From: Candidatus Cellulosilyticum pullistercoris
GTDB taxonomy: Bacteria > Bacillota > Clostridia > Lachnospirales > Cellulosilyticaceae
DNA length: 16,930 nucleotides
Assembly (NCBI GenBank): GCA_018883705.1
Contig: JAHLFQ010000021.1
Location: 1 to 16,930 of the forward strand
Reading direction: 5' to 3'
Made by a program: the position numbers and the translations under genes. Every line of letters begins with the position of its first letter. Within the stretch, counting starts at the first letter, position 1. Below the pieces are notes generated by a model that saw only the letters and a list, made by a program, of their open reading frames with translations, searched no databases and was not told the origin of the DNA. Below are positions 7,865 through 15,340 of this stretch, in pieces.

Positions 7865-8972
7865 GCATGTTCTCACCATTAAACCCCTCAAGACATGAGT
7901 CTATCTGTGCTTTAAGCATCTTATTAGTCGCTAAAACAGATAATTCTTGCCAAATTTCTGCTTCGTAAGTACATAAGGCATTAAACTGCTCCTCTATCTT
8001 CTCTTTTTCTTCTACTATTTGTTTTATTTCATTAAAACATTTAGGTTTTAAAATCCAATCTGATAAATCACCAAGGTCCTCTAATAAAATATTTTTACTA
8101 TGTAGTATGCCCAAAATTTCTTCCTCTATTTCTGCTAAGGCATCATTCATTTGTAAGTAGATACGTTCATTATTTTTATTTTTCAAATAACGATTATAGT
8201 AAAGTTCTAATTTTGCTACACTATCTACTCCTAATTTTCGATATTGAAATTCTAAATACTGTGTGTGATTAAAAAAACGAATTTTGGATTTATTAAGATA
8301 TCTAACAGCTTTTTGTTGTAAAATACCATTATCTTTAATTTCTTTTTCTAACTTTTCTTTAATTAAAATGATGGCAATAACAAAAAACACCATTAAAACG
8401 ACTATAGCACTTAAGATAAACCAAATCTTTTCTCTAAGGACTTGTAACATAACAAAAGATACCAGTACACTTACTCCTATTAACACCACTAAAACTAAAC
8501 TTAGCCCTTTTAGAAAACTATAACCATTTATTAAAGCTGCTCTTTCTTCTTCTAAACTGATACGTTCTTCGTTCAGGTATAGGATGTGACTCTCTGTTTC
8601 ACGACGACGCTTTTCTGTCATTTGCATTTCTTTAATAAGATCAGGGATTTCATCCTCATAGTCTGCCAATCGATTAAGGGCTGCATTATTACTAATAAGT
8701 CTTCCTCTGAGATTTTGTTTCTTTTCTTCAATGCTTTTAGCTTTTTGAGCTAACCCATTGATTTTTGCAACTATATCTGGATCTAAATTTTCATATTGTT
8801 TATGAGCTTCTTCTTTTATCTTAAGCTCTTCTATGTAATGTTTAATACGTTGCTTCTTACTCTGTATTTCTTCTAGTTCTGAGAAAATTTCTTCAACATC
8901 ACTGTGATCTAGCTTTCTCCTATCATTCTTTTTCCTAAACAATGTTTGAAATATCTTTTTCAGTGCATTCAT
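7839..8972 (-). CDS. Coiled-coil membrane protein of unknown function, 377 aa
   Basis: I do not recognise the family. Residues 1-150 are very charged and look like a coiled coil, for example SELEEIQSKKQRIKHYIEEL and HILYLNEERISLEEERAAL. Two adjacent membrane helices follow, about 156-179 and 183-204, with a short turn between them. The remainder, 205-377, is again helical and charged, with EEKEKIEEQFNAL near the end. There is no signal peptide, no Walker motif and no enzyme motif. The expected topology is a helical hairpin in the membrane with both coiled-coil arms on the cytoplasmic side. The start is supported by GAGGGG at 8978-8983, five bases ahead of the ATG. The gene has its own candidate promoter and no terminator before the valS promoter, which lies in its 3' end. 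Some transcripts may therefore continue into the T-box leader. Confidence 0.8.
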   Translation of the reverse strand: MNALKKIFQTLFRKKNDRRKLDHSDVEEIFSELEEIQSKKQRIKHYIEELKIKEEAHKQYENLDPDIVAKINGLAQKAKSIEEKKQNLRGRLISNNAALNRLADYEDEIPDLIKEMQMTEKRRRETESHILYLNEERISLEEERAALINGYSFLKGLSLVLVVLIGVSVLVSFVMLQVLREKIWFILSAIVVLMVFFVIAIILIKEKLEKEIKDNGILQQKAVRYLNKSKIRFFNHTQYLEFQYRKLGVDSVAKLELYYNRYLKNKNNERIYLQMNDALAEIEEEILGILHSKNILLEDLGDLSDWILKPKCFNEIKQIVEEKEKIEEQFNALCTYEAEIWQELSVLATNKMLKAQIDSCLEGFNGENMLDKISASA

Positions 8973-9014
8973 ACTGTCCCCTCAAATTCTTTGTATGATA
9001 CTTTTTTTCATCCT

Positions 9015-9044
9015 ATCATATTTTGATACAAATAAGTAGTCCAA
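9015..9044 (-). promoter_or_regulatory. Possible promoter of the coiled-coil membrane protein gene
   Basis: TTGGAC at 9044-9039, an 18-base spacer and TATGAT at 9020-9015 are in the right order between the S1 terminator and the start codon. Both boxes are one or two bases from consensus. Confidence 0.45.
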
Positions 9045-9065
9045 ATCCCATTTTTCACCTAAAAG

Positions 9066-9104
9066 ATACTATAAAATAAAAAAGAACTCCTAAGAGTTCT
9101 TTTT
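9066..9104 (-). terminator. Terminator of the S1 gene
   Basis: An 11-bp perfect stem pairs 9079-9089 with 9094-9104 around a four-base loop. It is followed on the minus strand by a T-rich tail (TTTATTTTATAG). It begins three bases after the S1 stop codon. This is a classic intrinsic terminator. Confidence 0.92.
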
Positions 9105-9107
9105 GTT

Positions 9108-10253
9108 TTATAATACTTCACCAATTACATCACCAAGTGTTGTATGCTCTTCCTCTGATGTCATGTACTCTTTCATATCATCAGATACTTCTTCAGCTAC
9201 TTGTTTCATAGAAAGACCAATCTTTTTAGCTTCTTTATCAAGTGTAACAATCTTAACTTGTACTTTTTGTCCAAGTTCTAATGCTTCTTCTGGTTTATTA
9301 ATTCTTTTATCTGAGATTTGAGAAATATGAATAAGTCCTTCTACATTATCAGATAACTTAGCAAATGCGCCAAAGCTAGCAAAACGTGTAATTTCCGCAT
9401 TTACAATTTGACCCACTTCTAAACCTGCTGTTTCTACTAACCATGGGTCTGTTGTCATATCTTTTAAACTTAATGCTATTTTCCCTGTTTCTTTATCAAC
9501 AGAAAGGATAACAACATCTACTTTGTCTCCTTCTTTAACAACATCTGATGGATGTTTGATACGTACCCATGATAAATCATTGTTGTGTACAAGGCCTTCT
9601 ACACCACCTAAATTAACAAATGCACCATATGGCATTAATTTAGCTACTGTTCCTTGAATTTTTTGTCCTTCTTCAAGGCTTGCAATTTTTTCTGCTTTTG
9701 CAGCTTGAGCTGCTTCAACAGCTAAACGCTTACCTGATAAAACAAGTTTTCTATTTTTAGGAACAAACTCAATAATTTCTACTGGGATTTCTTTTCCTAC
9801 AAAAGCTTCTAAATCTTCTACATAAGTATTAGTAAGTTGTGATCCAGGGATGAAAGCACGAATCCCTTTAAATGGTGCAACTACCCCACCTTTAACAACT
9901 TCTTTAATGCGTACAGTAATGACTTTTTTCTCTTTGTAAAGTGCTTCGATTTCATTTAAAACAAGTTGTTCTTCAGCTCTTCTTTTAGAAACTAAAACAT
10001 TACCCTCACCATCATCTATTTTCATTACAGTAACTTCAAAAGTATCCCCCTCTTTAATTGTTGCTGGATCTACTTCGTCAACAGATACTTCATTCCATGG
10101 AATAATACCATCTGCATGGTATCCAATATTAACAATGACACCTTGTTCACTTACGAGTGCTACAGTTGCTGGTAATACTTGTCCTCTATATATACGTGTC
10201 ATTGATTTATCTACTTCTGCCATCAAATCGGCCATTGTAAGATTTTCTTCCAT
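9108..10253 (-). CDS. rpsA: 30S ribosomal protein S1 (four S1 domains)
   Basis: This RNA-binding protein contains four S1 (OB-fold) repeats at about residues 22-91, 108-175, 195-264 and 278-349. The last two are the best conserved, with YGAFVNLGGVEGLVHNNDLS and FGAFAKLSDNVEGLIHISQIS. At 381 residues it is the short form usual in Firmicutes, not the six-repeat form of E. coli. In many Clostridia this domain set is fused to the IspH reductase, but here it stands alone and no IspH is adjacent. Its role is to bind mRNA at the 30S subunit or more generally to bind RNA; in Firmicutes the need for it in initiation is less clear than in E. coli. The start has GAAGGAGGAA at 10261-10270, seven bases ahead of the ATG. 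The acidic tail is not part of any repeat. Confidence 0.9.
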   Translation of the reverse strand: MEENLTMADLMAEVDKSMTRIYRGQVLPATVALVSEQGVIVNIGYHADGIIPWNEVSVDEVDPATIKEGDTFEVTVMKIDDGEGNVLVSKRRAEEQLVLNEIEALYKEKKVITVRIKEVVKGGVVAPFKGIRAFIPGSQLTNTYVEDLEAFVGKEIPVEIIEFVPKNRKLVLSGKRLAVEAAQAAKAEKIASLEEGQKIQGTVAKLMPYGAFVNLGGVEGLVHNNDLSWVRIKHPSDVVKEGDKVDVVILSVDKETGKIALSLKDMTTDPWLVETAGLEVGQIVNAEITRFASFGAFAKLSDNVEGLIHISQISDKRINKPEEALELGQKVQVKIVTLDKEAKKIGLSMKQVAEEVSDDMKEYMTSEEEHTTLGDVIGEVL

Positions 10254-10292
10254 TATTTACTTCCTCCTTCATTATCAACATATGCTTTTTTT

Positions 10293-10321
10293 ATTATACA
10301 CATTTCCCCTTGAAAAATATA
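10293..10321 (-). promoter_or_regulatory. Possible promoter of rpsA
   Basis: A perfect TATAAT lies at 10298-10293, about 40 bases before the start codon. The sequence 17 bases upstream, TATATT at 10321-10316, is a poor -35. The -10 box is convincing and the rest is weak. Confidence 0.4.
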
Positions 10322-10417
10322 GTCTATTTATAAGTTTTATTTTATAAATTCACTTTCCTATCCTGTTTATTCTTTATATTCCTTGAAAAATAATCTGAAT
10401 TGTATTTGTTATGACAT

Positions 10418-10460
10418 GCGAAAAGGCAACCTCTTCTATTCATTGAATGAGGTTGCCTTT
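10418..10460 (-). terminator. Terminator of the Uup-type ABC-F gene
   Basis: A perfect 12-bp stem pairs 10422-10433 with 10449-10460, with ATTC/GAAT pairing again inside the 15-base loop. On the minus strand it reads GAGGTTGCC followed by TTTTCG. It lies about 30 bases after the stop codon. Confidence 0.85.
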
Positions 10461-10489
10461 CTTATACGTTTCTACTTATTATATTTTAG

Positions 10490-12385
10490 TTATTGCCTTG
10501 CGATTTGTTCTGCTTTTTCATTTAAATATTCCCAACGTTCCATTTGAAAAGCAAGTTCTTCTTCCTTGTCCTCTTTTTCTTTAGTCAACTCCTGAAGCCT
10601 TGCAAAATGTGTTGCATTTTCTGCCATTTCTTTATCCAGTCGCTCAAGTTCATCTTCTAACTGCTCTATGACGCTATCAATCTGTTCGTATTCTTTCTGC
10701 TCTTTATAAGTAAACTTCAGTTTAGGTGCTTGCTCTTTTCTTGTTGTCACAACTTTTTCTTTTTTTACCTCGACTGGTGCTTCTTTTTCGCCTTGCTCTC
10801 TTATGGCATAGTCTGAATAATTACCTGGTATATTGAGGATCTCGCCATTACCTTTATACACAAATAGCTTATCTACAATACGATCTAAAAAATAACGATC
10901 ATGTGATACTGTAATGACTGGTCCATTAAAATCATCAATAAAGCTTTCTAACACTTGTAAGGTATAAATATCTAAATCGTTTGTCGGCTCATCTAGAAAC
11001 AAGACATTAATATCTTGCATCAGAACGCCTAATAAGTATAATCTTCTACGTTCACCTCCAGAAAGCTTTCCAATCGGTGTATATTGCACCATAGGTGGAA
11101 ATAAAAATCGCTCTAACATTTTACTTGCAGAAATCAAACTGCCATCTGCTGTCTTTATAAATTCACCTTGTTCTTTGACATAGTCAATCACACGCATATT
11201 TAAATCAAGTGCCTGACTCTCTTGTGTATAGTAACCAATCCTTACTGTGTCACCGATTTCTATTTTACCTGCATCAGGTAAAATATCACCTGCAATCAAA
11301 TTAAGTAAGGTAGATTTTCCCATACCGTTATTCCCAATAATTCCAATACGGTCATCACGTAGCACTGTATAGGTGAAGTCTTTTACGCAACATTTATCTC
11401 CAAATGATTTACTCACATTTTCAAGAGAAATAATTTTCTTTCCTAGTCTACTTGTTCCTAAATTAAGATCTAGATTTTGCTTTTGATCATTACTTAAACT
11501 TTCTTCTAGTTCATAGAAACGTTCTTTTCTTGCTTTTTGTTTAGTACGTCGCGCTTCAACGCCTTTTCGCATCCATTCTAATTCTTGCTTATATAAACTT
11601 TGTTGTTTTTCACGAAGGCGTTCTTCAATACTTTCACGAAGTGCTTTTTGCTCTAGATAAGCTTCGTAATTTCCTGAGTACTCATAGATTTTTCCTTGAT
11701 CAAGCTCTACAATCTGATTCGTCACACGCTCTAAAAAATAACGGTCATGAGTTACCATGACAACCCCACTCTTTTTATTTTTAAGAACTTCTTCTAAATA
11801 AGCAATGGTTTCATTATCTAAATGATTCGTAGGCTCATCTAAAATGAGCAAGTTACAAGGTCTAATGAGTGCTCCTGCCAACGCAATTTTTTTGCGTTGC
11901 CCACCTGAAAGTTCTTTTACTTTTTGATTAAAGTTTAATAGCCCTAATTTAGTTAAAATAGCTTTTGCTTCACTTTCTAATTGCCAGGCACCCTGTCTAT
12001 CCATTTGTTCACTTAACTCTAACAGTTTTGCTTGAAGCCCCTCATCTTCTGGTTTTTCTTCCAAGTCTGTAATGGTCTGCTCATACTCACGCAGTACCTT
12101 CATAAAAGGTGAAGTACCCTTAAAAATCTGCTGAAGTACAGTAGAATCTTCTTCAAAAACAGGATTTTGAGGTAAATACTCAATCACAAGCTCATTAGAG
12201 GTAATCACTTCTCCCATATCAGGTGTTTCAAGACCTGCCATAATCTTAAGTAAGCTACTTTTTCCTGTTCCGTTAATACCAATCATTCCAATTTTCTTTG
12301 AACTATCTACCGTTAATGAAAGATCATCAAAAATAACCTTTTCACCATATGTTTTTTTAATATGACTAAGTGATAATAAAATCAT
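10490..12385 (-). CDS. ABC-F family ATPase, Uup/YfmR type
   Basis: This soluble protein has two ATP-binding cassettes and no membrane part, the layout of ABC-F translation factors that act at the ribosome. Cassette 1 has Walker A GINGTGKS (36-43), signature LSGGQ (159-163), Walker B LLILDE (179-184) and the switch histidine H213. Cassette 2 has GNNGMGKS (351-358), LSGGE (441-445), VLFLDE (461-466) and H495. All catalytic residues are present. The interdomain linker (about 240-300) is basic, with WMRKGVEARRTKQKARKERF. The last 80 residues form the charged coiled-coil C-terminal domain seen in Uup and YfmR. The usual length of that group is 620-640 residues, and this one has 631. The start has a modest GAGAGG site at 12390-12395. 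It lies 24 bases after the YjdF-like gene and is probably co-transcribed with it. It does not resemble Vga, Lsa or OptrA resistance proteins. Confidence 0.92.
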   Translation of the reverse strand: MILLSLSHIKKTYGEKVIFDDLSLTVDSSKKIGMIGINGTGKSSLLKIMAGLETPDMGEVITSNELVIEYLPQNPVFEEDSTVLQQIFKGTSPFMKVLREYEQTITDLEEKPEDEGLQAKLLELSEQMDRQGAWQLESEAKAILTKLGLLNFNQKVKELSGGQRKKIALAGALIRPCNLLILDEPTNHLDNETIAYLEEVLKNKKSGVVMVTHDRYFLERVTNQIVELDQGKIYEYSGNYEAYLEQKALRESIEERLREKQQSLYKQELEWMRKGVEARRTKQKARKERFYELEESLSNDQKQNLDLNLGTSRLGKKIISLENVSKSFGDKCCVKDFTYTVLRDDRIGIIGNNGMGKSTLLNLIAGDILPDAGKIEIGDTVRIGYYTQESQALDLNMRVIDYVKEQGEFIKTADGSLISASKMLERFLFPPMVQYTPIGKLSGGERRRLYLLGVLMQDINVLFLDEPTNDLDIYTLQVLESFIDDFNGPVITVSHDRYFLDRIVDKLFVYKGNGEILNIPGNYSDYAIREQGEKEAPVEVKKEKVVTTRKEQAPKLKFTYKEQKEYEQIDSVIEQLEDELERLDKEMAENATHFARLQELTKEKEDKEEELAFQMERWEYLNEKAEQIARQ

Positions 12386-12409
12386 AAAGCCTCTCTCTTT
12401 CTTATTGCA

Positions 12410-13033
12410 CTATTTTTTACTTCTTTTGCTGATGCCATTAAAATCTAATAAGGTATCTATTGCGCATCTGCGTTTACTTTTCATCATGATCCCAATATAA
12501 ATAGCGTAAATACCTCCCCCTATTGTACCACAAATAATGTCTTCCATTGTATCTTGAAGGCTTCCTAATTGAGCATTAGCACCAAATAAGGTATCTCCCG
12601 TAAACTCTATGATTTCCCAAATTCCTGCACTGGCAATACTAATGGCAAGTATGAAGAGTACAATAAGTCCAGTCTTACGTTGTTTAAAAAGTGTTCCACT
12701 ACGATCTGCTGCTACCATAATAATCAGTGCCACGTACCCAAGAAACACACCTGAAACACCATGAAGCATAACATCCCACCAACTGAAATAAGTGTATGCA
12801 CCTAAGACTGACCCTAGCAATTGAGAGCAAAAAAGAAATAAAGTATAAAATATTCTCGCCCAAATAGGAATCTTAACCTTAGAAACCTTAGTAAATAATT
12901 CTGGTACAAAGGTCAATGCTAAACTTCCCCATAATAAAATTTGTCTATCAAACTTTAACTGACACAATAAATAAATACTACATACTACAAAAGCTAATCT
13001 TACACCGTAAATCATACCTTTTAAGTATTTCAT
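12410..13033 (-). CDS. YjdF-like (DUF2238-type) integral membrane protein
   Basis: This 207-residue protein has about six hydrophobic segments (near 11-27, 31-46, 58-80, 92-109, 121-138 and 166-184). Conserved-looking polar residues sit beside or inside the helices: WWDVMLHG (D87, H91), WEIIEFTGD (E140, E143, D147) and DTMEDIICGTIGG (D161, E164, D165). This arrangement matches what I recall of the YjdF/DUF2238 membrane family, whose biochemical role is not established. The buried acids and histidine could bind metal or a polar head group, but that is inference. The C-terminus is basic and cytoplasmic. AGGAG at 13041-13045 is seven bases ahead of the ATG. It appears to be the first gene of a two-gene unit with the Uup-type ABC-F gene. 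Confidence 0.75.
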   Translation of the reverse strand: MKYLKGMIYGVRLAFVVCSIYLLCQLKFDRQILLWGSLALTFVPELFTKVSKVKIPIWARIFYTLFLFCSQLLGSVLGAYTYFSWWDVMLHGVSGVFLGYVALIIMVAADRSGTLFKQRKTGLIVLFILAISIASAGIWEIIEFTGDTLFGANAQLGSLQDTMEDIICGTIGGGIYAIYIGIMMKSKRRCAIDTLLDFNGISKRSKK

Positions 13034-13087
13034 AAACTCTCTCCTATATCACGTCATTTTCTTAGTTTTAGTCATATAATCTTCTAT

Positions 13088-13101
13088 TCTTCTTAAGAAG
13101 A
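13088..13101. promoter_or_regulatory. 14-bp perfect palindrome upstream of the YjdF-like gene
   Basis: TCTTCTTAAGAAGA is its own reverse complement. It lies 55-68 bases before the start codon and overlaps the -10 of a candidate promoter. It could be a repressor operator. No known regulator consensus was recognised. Confidence 0.35.
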
Positions 13102-13118
13102 CTGATTCTTTTTGTCTA
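13090..13118 (-). promoter_or_regulatory. Possible promoter of the YjdF-like / ABC-F operon
   Basis: TAGACA at 13118-13113 matches the -35 consensus at five of six bases. It is followed by a 17-base spacer and TAAGAA at 13095-13090, a weak -10. Another possible -10, TATATG, lies further downstream without a -35. Confidence 0.3.
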
Positions 13119-13383
13119 TTTACATTTTTGCCTTCTGATAAAAATAGTATTCTAAATGACGATTACTATCCATATTGTAGATTAAAAACATCTATAAATC
13201 CAGTAGCTATGTATAAAAAAATAAATTATGCTCATACTATGATTACATCTAGTGTTAGATGTTCTGGCACCTCAAACGATGCCCATCATACTTCCATCAT
13301 TTTTAAGAAGTTGTATCACCTTATCAATCCTTTCATTATGCTTAAATACGCATATGCGTTGATTGATGATGTCTTACCCCAGC
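13119..13383. other. Gene-poor stretch with small palindromes
   Basis: I see no supported gene here on either strand. The one long open frame (13128-13472, plus) needs a TTG start, has no ribosome site, has no recognisable domain and runs through a terminator hairpin. On the minus strand there are only short pieces, such as a 34-residue open stretch containing ERIDKVIQLLKNDGSMMGIV flanked by stops. Two small symmetric elements occur: a 7-bp stem with a four-base loop at 13245-13262, and ACGCATATGCGT, a perfect palindrome, at 13348-13359. It may be a decayed gene or an untranslated RNA, and the terminator that follows at 13384 points rightward. Confidence 0.5.
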
Positions 13384-13430
13384 AAAAGGAGACTTACTAT
13401 ACACCATTAGTAGTCTCCTTTTATTTTAAT
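13384..13430 (+). terminator. Plus-oriented hairpin terminator without an obvious gene
   Basis: AAAAGGAGAC (13384-13393) pairs with GTCTCCTTTT (13413-13422). After one bulged T, TACTA pairs with TAGTA around an eight-base loop. On the plus strand the tail is TTTTATTTTAATT, a good U tract. On the minus strand the hairpin is followed by TTTTGCTGGGG, which is poor. It therefore seems to end something transcribed rightward, yet no plus-strand gene is visible before it. Confidence 0.65.
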
Positions 13431-13451
13431 TCTTGTGAACATTTACCTTTC

Positions 13452-13502
13452 TTAATCAAACAAAAAGAGTAAGTATGCTATAGTAGCGTACTTACTCTTT
13501 TT
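13452..13502 (-). terminator. Terminator of the 531-residue ABC-F gene
   Basis: A 14-bp perfect stem pairs 13462-13475 with 13489-13502. It continues through a T-G pair and GCTA/TAGC to a three-base loop, 19 bp in all. The minus-strand tail is TTTTTGTTTGATT. It begins five bases after the stop codon. The plus-strand side also ends in TTTTTATTTG, so it may work in both directions. Confidence 0.92.
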
Positions 13503-13507
13503 ATTTG

Positions 13508-15103
13508 CTATTTATTATTTTTCTTAAATTCTAAGAACTCATCATAAGTTCCAAGACGGTCAATAATACCTGTTTCAGTGATTTCAATGACACGGTTTGC
13601 AATAGTTTGAATAAATTGGTGGTCATGAGAGGTAAAGAGTACATTCCCTTTAAACTCAATTAATCCATCATTAACAGCTGTAATGGATTCAAGATCTAGA
13701 TGGTTTGTTGGCTGATCAAGAAGAAGAACATTAGAGCCGGCTAACATCATACGTGAGAGCATACATCTTACTTTTTCTCCTCCTGATAAGACTTTTGCAG
13801 GTTTAAGTGAATCTTCTCCTGCAAATAACATACGTCCTAAGAACCCTCTTAAATAACTTTCTGTTTGATCTTCAGAGAATTGTCTAAGCCAATCAATGAG
13901 GTTTAAGTCACAGTCTTCGAAAAACTCTGTATTATCTTTAGGGAAATAAGATTGAGAAGTTGTAACACCCCATTTAAATGAACCTGCATCTGGCTCTAAT
14001 TCCCCTACTAAAATTTTAAATAAAGTAGTCTGAGCAATCTCATTTTCTCCAATAAAAGCAATTTTATCATCTTTATTGACACGGAAGCTTACGTTATCTA
14101 ATACCTTAACTCCATCAACTGTTTTTGTTAAACCTTCAACTGTAAGAATTTCATTCCCTACTTCACGGTCTGGTGTAAAACGAACAAATGGATATTTTCT
14201 TGATGAAATTGGCATTTCTTCAAGTGTTAACTTGTCAAGTAATTTACGACGAGAAGTTGCTTGTTTGGCTTTAGATTTATTAGCAGAGAAACGTTGAATG
14301 AAGTTTTGAAGTTCTTTGACTTGATCTTCACGTTTCTTGTTTTGTGCTTTCATTAAAGATTGCATCATTTGACTAGATTCATACCAGAAATCATAGTTAC
14401 CAACGAACATTCTAATTTGTCCAAAGTCAATATCTACAGTGTGTGTACATACTGTATTTAAGAAGTGACGGTCGTGAGATACAACAATTACGGTTCCTGG
14501 GAAATTAAATAAGAACTCTTCTAACCATTCAATAGAATCAATATCTAAGTGGTTAGTAGGCTCATCGAGAAGTAAGATTCCTGGTTGACCAAAAAGTGCT
14601 TGTGCAAGAAGTACTTTAACTTTTTCTCCACCTTGAAGATCTCTCATCAGTGCGTAATGAAGTTCTGTCCCAATTCCTAGCCCTTGAAGAAGCTGTGCAG
14701 CCTCTGAATCTGCTTCCCAACCATTCATCTCAGCAAATTCACCCTCAAGCGCTGCTGCCTTCTCACCATCTTCATCAGTGAAATCTTCTTTAGCATAGAG
14801 CGCATCTTTTTCCTGCATGATTTCATAAAGTCTTGCATTTCCTCTAATAACTGTTTCAAGTACTTGGCAATCATCATATTGATAATGATCTTGCTTTAAT
14901 ACAGATATACGAAGATTTTTTGGAATAGCAACTTCCCCTGTTGTACTATCTAGTTCTCCTGATAAAATCTTAAGAAAAGTTGATTTTCCGGCACCATTGG
15001 CACCAATTACACCATAACAGTTACCAGGGGTAAATTTGAGGTTAACATCTTTAAATAATGTACGACCAGCAAATTGTAAACTCATATTATTAACTGTAAT
15101 CAT
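13508..15103 (-). CDS. ABC-F family ATPase, YkpA/YbiT-like, with altered second ATP site
   Basis: This soluble two-cassette ATPase has 531 residues. Cassette 1 has Walker A GANGAGKS (34-41), a variant signature LQGGE (156-160), Walker B ILLLDE (176-181) and H210. The linker (about 237-300) is basic, with FSANKSKAKQATSRRKLLD. Cassette 2 is unusual: its Walker A reads GENEIAQT (352-359), with A357 and Q358 where Gly-Lys is expected, and its Walker B reads VLLLDQ (459-464), with Q464 in place of the catalytic Glu. Signature LSGGE (439-443) and H493 are kept. There is no C-terminal coiled-coil domain. Overall similarity and length fit the YkpA/YbiT group, and I believe close clostridial relatives share some of these changes. 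The start is supported by AAAGGAT at 15114-15120, with a long spacing of about ten bases. The gene is monocistronic with its own promoter and terminator. Its role at the ribosome is inferred from the family. Confidence 0.9.
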   Translation of the reverse strand: MITVNNMSLQFAGRTLFKDVNLKFTPGNCYGVIGANGAGKSTFLKILSGELDSTTGEVAIPKNLRISVLKQDHYQYDDCQVLETVIRGNARLYEIMQEKDALYAKEDFTDEDGEKAAALEGEFAEMNGWEADSEAAQLLQGLGIGTELHYALMRDLQGGEKVKVLLAQALFGQPGILLLDEPTNHLDIDSIEWLEEFLFNFPGTVIVVSHDRHFLNTVCTHTVDIDFGQIRMFVGNYDFWYESSQMMQSLMKAQNKKREDQVKELQNFIQRFSANKSKAKQATSRRKLLDKLTLEEMPISSRKYPFVRFTPDREVGNEILTVEGLTKTVDGVKVLDNVSFRVNKDDKIAFIGENEIAQTTLFKILVGELEPDAGSFKWGVTTSQSYFPKDNTEFFEDCDLNLIDWLRQFSEDQTESYLRGFLGRMLFAGEDSLKPAKVLSGGEKVRCMLSRMMLAGSNVLLLDQPTNHLDLESITAVNDGLIEFKGNVLFTSHDHQFIQTIANRVIEITETGIIDRLGTYDEFLEFKKNNK

Positions 15104-15141
15104 TTAACTACTCATCCTTTGTTAATTTATTTTATTTGTGT

Positions 15142-15170
15142 ATTATATCATATGACAAGCTGATAGTAAA
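15142..15170 (-). promoter_or_regulatory. Promoter of the 531-residue ABC-F gene
   Basis: On the minus strand, TTTACT (15170-15165), a 17-base spacer and TATAAT (15147-15142) are correctly placed. The spacer ends in TGA, giving an extended -10 (TGATATAAT). The leader is about 30 bases long. Confidence 0.7.
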
Positions 15171-15340
15171 TGTTTGTAAGTAAGTATGGATGGGCATCGC
15201 TATTCTTTATCCTTTTTTTATATAAAAATATCTCTTTACGTACTTATCATACTATTCTAAATATATTTTATGGATTCTTAGTATTTTTTCTAAGTTGTCC
15301 ACATAAGCTAAACTATCATATGTTATAAAGGAGTATTACT
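15171..15340. other. Divergent intergenic region before the DedA gene
   Basis: This stretch is AT-rich, with no gene seen. A rightward promoter must lie here, but no good pair of boxes was found: TTTACG near 15235 with AT-rich sequence downstream is weak, and TTGTCC near 15295 would place the start site on top of the ribosome site. CTTAG and CTAAG flank TATTTTTT near 15277-15295, a 5-bp stem that may be chance. Confidence 0.4.

Noticed and set aside
10308..10394. Repeated 12-mer CCTTGAAAAATA at 10308-10319 and 10381-10392
   Set aside because: Only two short AT-rich copies with unlike flanks; no array or operator spacing is evident, so chance is the simplest reading.
13128..13472. 114-residue open frame on the plus strand
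   Set aside because: It needs a TTG start with no ribosome site, has no recognisable motif, and reads straight through a terminator hairpin and towards a second one.
10490..15103. ABC-F proteins as antibiotic resistance factors
   Set aside because: Neither the linker lengths nor the sequence flavour recalls Vga, Lsa, Msr or OptrA; the Uup/YfmR and YkpA/YbiT types are housekeeping groups.
13277..15200. Shared 11-mer CGATGCCCATC in the gap near 13277 and, inverted, near 15189-15199
   Set aside because: The match does not extend on either side, so it is most likely coincidence rather than a repeat or attachment site.
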